Source: an uncultured Clostridia bacterium
Lineage (GTDB): Bacteria > Bacillota > Clostridia > Peptostreptococcales > Anaerovoracaceae
Length of the DNA: 5,445 nucleotides
Direction: 5' to 3'
NCBI GenBank assembly: GCA_934277655.1
Contig: CAKQVC010000162.1
Coordinates: 1 to 5,445, forward strand
The notes below the pieces were generated by a model. It was not told where the DNA came from and ran no database searches. It was given only the letters and a program-made list of their open reading frames with translations. Every line of letters begins with the position of its first letter. The stretch's first letter is position 1. Positions 1-3,400 of the stretch are shown piece by piece. The position numbers and the translations under genes were made by a program.

Positions 1-155
1 CTTGGAACCGCATGCTCGAGCGCGCCGGTACCCGGCCGATAGGAGAGCATTATCAGGAGAAAAAAGAAAGGCGCAAGGAAAAGCGCATAAGGCACAAGGA
101 ATACCGCAGGCAGATGCGAGAGCAGCAAGCGCAGGAGAGCGCCGCTGCGGAATAA
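1..155 (+). CDS. C-terminal end of an unidentified protein with a strongly basic, helical tail (5' partial)
   Basis: An open frame enters from the left edge (first full codon at 3) and stops at TAA 153-155, giving 50 residues. It starts WNRMLERAGTRP and continues into a tail made almost wholly of Lys, Arg, Glu and Gln, for example EKKERRKEKR and KEYRRQMREQQ, ending SAAAE. Such a tail is expected to be one long charged helix or coiled coil; it could be the cytoplasmic end of a membrane protein or an RNA- or nucleotide-binding extension. There is no motif from which I can name the family. GC is high (about 60% in the first 60 bases). The gene lies in the same direction as the large surface-protein gene, 144 bases upstream of it, so the two may be co-transcribed. 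If the neighbour belongs to the vitamin-uptake type cluster suggested by its propeller, a transporter subunit would be a plausible identity, but that is a guess from context only. Confidence 0.6.
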   Translation, partial: WNRMLERAGTRPIGEHYQEKKERRKEKRIRHKEYRRQMREQQAQESAAAE

Positions 156-170
156 AGAACGGTTAAACCA

Positions 171-242
171 GCCTGCCGACAGACGCGAAAGGAGGAGATT
201 TGACAGAACGGCAGGATTAGATAGATCACAGGTGTGGCAGGC
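171..242 (+). promoter_or_regulatory. Leader region with two mutually exclusive inverted repeats
   Basis: CCTGCCG at 172-178 is perfectly complementary to CGGCAGG at 209-215. The overlapping GCCTGCC at 171-177 is equally complementary to GGCAGGC at 236-242. Both 7-bp helices use the same left arm, so only one can form at a time. The 30-base loop of the first contains AAAGGAGG (188-195), a perfect Shine-Dalgarno-like sequence, followed by TTGACA (200-205). A small third hairpin, GCGC-AAG-GCGC, lies at 241-251. No U-run follows any of them, so none is a classical intrinsic terminator. What is seen is only the complementarity; a switching role is inference, and two 7-bp matches in a GC-rich leader may be chance. 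Confidence 0.3.
200..227 (+). promoter_or_regulatory. Possible sigma-A type promoter for the surface-protein gene
   Basis: TTGACA at 200-205 matches the -35 consensus exactly. With a 16-base spacer, TAGATC (222-227) would be the -10 element but matches TATAAT at only three of six positions, so the promoter would be weak or need help. Transcription would begin near 234, leaving a leader of about 65 bases before the start codon. The same TTG could instead be the start of a six-codon reading frame (TTG 200 to TAG 218-220) behind AAAGGAGG, though the 4-base spacing is short. The two readings exclude each other in function. Confidence 0.3.
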
Positions 243-280
243 GCAAGGCGCACATCAGCCGCACAAAACAAAAAAACGAA

Positions 281-286
281 AAGGAG
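281..286 (+). promoter_or_regulatory. Ribosome binding site of the large surface-protein gene
   Basis: AAGGAG lies 13 bases before the ATG at 300, a long but usable spacing, and a second purine patch AGAGA (294-298) directly abuts the start. This site, and the signal peptide that starts right after the ATG, decide the start. An in-frame GTG at 234 would add a basic, non-hydrophobic stretch ahead of the signal peptide and has no good ribosome site. Confidence 0.6.
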
Positions 287-299
287 AAGACAAAAGAGA

Positions 300-416
300 A
301 TGAGACAAACAACAAACAAAAATCTCACGAAACAGATATTGACCCTCATGCTCGCCTTTGTCATGGTGTTTACTGGCATGGGCATCGGCAGCTGGGGCGT
401 GGATACGGCTTGGGCG
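300..416 (+). other. Sec signal peptide of the surface protein (residues 1-39)
   Basis: The n-region carries Arg2, Lys7 and Lys11. A hydrophobic core of about 18 residues follows (ILTLMLAFVMVFTGMGIG), then a polar stretch and the signal peptidase I motif A37-W38-A39, with mature protein beginning AEAWDG. The pattern LAFVMVFTG...AWAAE is common in clostridial exported proteins. There is no lipobox Cys, so it is not a lipoprotein. Cleavage after A40 is also possible. Confidence 0.88.
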
Positions 417-3400
417 GCAGAAGCATGGGACGGAACGCCTGCGTCGGAATTAACGCAAGTTGACGGCGTCTACCAAATCAGCAACGCAGCAGAATTAGCG
501 TTATTTGCGCAAAAGGTCAATGATGGGAGTTTGACAACGCAGGATGCTGTGCTGACACAAGATATTAATTTAAACAATAAGGAATGGACACCGATTGGAA
601 ACAGCGACAATCCATATTCCGGGAATTTTGATGGGCAGAATCATACGATTAGTAATTTGCTTATTACAAAGGTAGCGGGAGCTGTAGGAACTTTTGGAGC
701 TATTGGAGAAGAGAACACCATTCAAAACTTGAATGTTTCGGGTAAAATAGAAATTAGTAATGTAACAAACGGAATAACCGCTGGTGGAGTTTGTGGAGAA
801 GCATCCGGAGGCATTCTTTTTTGCAGGAATCTTGTAAATATAACAATTGAGGCATCGAATTGTGATGTATATGTTGGAGGTGTTTGCGGATTTTTATATA
901 AAGGCGGCTATACTATAGATGGCTGCGAAAATCAAGGAAATATATACTGTAAACTGACCTCTAGCAATAGCGACCATCTTATCGCAATTGCAGGAATAGT
1001 AGGAAATATACGGGGCGGTGGAATTAATGCATGCGAAAACCGAGGAAATATAAAAGCTGATTTAGCGAAAAAGGGTTCTGCTTATTATGGTGGGATTGCA
1101 AATATTGCAGGTAGCAAAAGAGGACTTAGTTTATTCGGAATAAATGCTTGCTACAATATCGGCAAAATCGAAGGAAGTTTAGATGAAAGCAACGGAGAAA
1201 CCCTATTAGCGGGGGGGAGTATAGTTGGAGTATGCGTCTCGATTGATAAAGATACTTATCCAAGTAACTGTAGCTATCTTGAAGGTACAGCATCTGCGGG
1301 AATGAGTGACAGCGATGGAAAAGCAATTACCGATGTAGAGGGTATTAGCATAAAAAGTGAAGCTGAATTAAAGTCCGATGCGTTCCTTGCAGAGTTAAAG
1401 AGTGCAGACACAATTACCGATTACATAGTAAATTGGACAAAAGGTGCGGATGAATACCCTAAGGTAAGCGACCTTATAAGGGGTGAAGGCATAAAGAGCT
1501 TCAAGATCGGAGAAGTGAAAGCTGCCATCGACAGACAAAATAACACCATTACCGCGGAACTTCCGGAAGATACTCATTTAACAAATCTTGCACCAATCAT
1601 TACGTGCTTTGACGATGCGACAGTCACACCGGCAAGTGGAGAAGCACAAGATTTTACGAATCCGGTAGAATATAAAGTTGGTGGTATTACATATATCGTT
1701 ACTCTGACGGTCAAACAACCGGTGTTTTCAGGAACGGGTTCCTCGGAAAAAGACCCATATATCATTAACAGCGCCGAAAAACTCTTAGCGCTTAGTAAGG
1801 AATACGATGCGAATCCGGATAAATACAAAAATAAATACTGGAAGCAAACCGAAGAGATTGATATGAAGGATGTAAAATTTACTCCGATTGGAAAGAGTAC
1901 TCCTTTCAGCGGTTTTTATGATGGTGACAGTTTCGCAATTAAAAACCTTACAATTTCTTCGGGTGCGAGAGAAGTAGGACTGTTTGGAACCGTTGCTGAA
2001 ACCGATGATGGTGGAAGCAGCTTGAAGAATATCGTTTTAGATGAAAGCTGCAGTATCAGCGGAAGCGCTGAGGGCTGCTCGATCGGCGCAATTGCGGGAA
2101 CCTTGACAGGCGAAAGCATAATTGAGAATTGTGTCAACAAAGCTGCCGTTACAAGCAGCGCACCTGCAGGCTTCAATGCGAAAGCTTCGTATGCTGCTGG
2201 TATTGTTGGCAGCCTTGCAAGTAACAGCAAAGTTTTAAACAGTAAAAACTATGGAACAGTTTCTCAGACTGTAGCGCATACCTGGTATGCCGGCGGCATT
2301 GCCGGAAAGCAAAGCCCGGCATCCATTGTTGCAGGCTGCGAAAACCATGGAATCGTATCTGCGGCAAGTTCGGCAGGTTATGGCGGACCGGGAACGGGCA
2401 GCGGTGCCGGCGGCATTACCGCATACTCGTATGGCGGATATCTTTCCGGCTGCTATAATGACGGCAGTGTGATGGCAGGACAAATTGCCGGCGGCATTGT
2501 CGGAAAGGCTGACAGCAGTTCGGCATATGACGGCGTCATCGAAAGCTGCTATAACCTTGGAAGCGTGAAAGGAAACGCTTCCGATGCAGATGCGCTGCTT
2601 GGTGGCATTGTCGGAAGTCTTTCTTGGACAAATCTGAACAACTGCTATCATGCAGGAACTGTTACCGCAAACAGCGAAGCGAGCAATACCAAAAAAGGCG
2701 CTATTGTGGGACAGAGCCTTTTCATGAGAGAAGTGAAAGGAAACTACTTCCTCGGCGCAGCGCTCAGCGAAGCCTATGGCGGTATGGGCATAGGAGATAC
2801 TGCAAAAAAATCCAATTTTAGCCCGAAGGATGAGGATGAGATGAAGGGCGGAGAGCTTCTTACCTTGCTCAAATCCTATACAGAACCATATTCTCTGTAT
2901 CAGGCAAACTGGACAGCGGATAAAGATAACAGCAATCAAGGTTATCCAAAGTTCAGCAAGGTTGAGAAGATTCAGAGCCACTTTGCGGAAATGAAATCGT
3001 TCACCGTTACGATTGACGGAAGGGAATATAAGGGAGACATCAACGGAACTAACATCAACATCGTGCTCCCGGCAGGAACGACTGCGATCGAACCGACGAT
3101 GACTATCAGCGAAAAGGCGACTGTAACGCCTGTAAGTGGTGGTACTGTTTCCCTTACAAACGGCAGCACAGAGTTTACCGTTACCGCAGAGAACGGAAAG
3201 AAATCAAAGACATATACCCTGCATGCAACCGTGCCGCAGGATAAAAATGGTCTTGCAGCGCTGAAGCTTACAAGCTATCCGGATGAAATTTTGGCTGCAT
3301 CTGCGTTTTCACAGCAGCAAAAAGACTATCCGATCACTTTGAGTGATTCCAAGGTAGTGGGAAAAACCTTAATCATTTCTGCAATTCCGGCAACAAGCGG

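Noticed and set aside
10..38. Four restriction-type palindromes in 29 bases (GCATGC, CTCGAG, GGTACC, CGGCCG), looking like a cloning linker
   Set aside because: An open frame with natural-looking protein sequence runs through the cluster and on to a normal stop, and the region is GC-rich, where such palindromes arise by chance. Vector origin is not supported, though a check of the assembly edge would settle it.
241..251. GCGC-AAG-GCGC hairpin as an intrinsic terminator
   Set aside because: The stem is 4 bp and no T-run follows on either strand in the correct direction; the A-rich stretch after it belongs to the ribosome-site region.
160..260. Cobalamin riboswitch, suggested by CCAGCCTGCCG and the type of downstream gene
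   Set aside because: Only a short resemblance to the end of the conserved box is present; the remaining core motifs are missing and the space upstream is coding sequence, so a full aptamer cannot fit.
234..299. GTG 234 as an alternative start of the surface protein
   Set aside because: It is in frame, but would put about 22 basic residues ahead of the signal peptide and has no convincing ribosome site. ATG 300 has AAGGAG upstream.
53..385. Minus-strand open frame of 110 codons with hydrophobic stretches
   Set aside because: The hydrophobic stretch is the complement of the A-rich leader (Lys-type codons on + read as Phe and Leu on -). It overlaps the upstream gene end and the signal peptide, and is best seen as a shadow.
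2235..2981. Long minus-strand open frame of 248 codons
   Set aside because: It lies wholly antisense to the second beta-helix, whose repeated Gly, Ala and Ser codons read on the other strand as Ala, Cys and Ser codons and avoid stops. The translation is irregular and Cys-rich with no recognisable domain.
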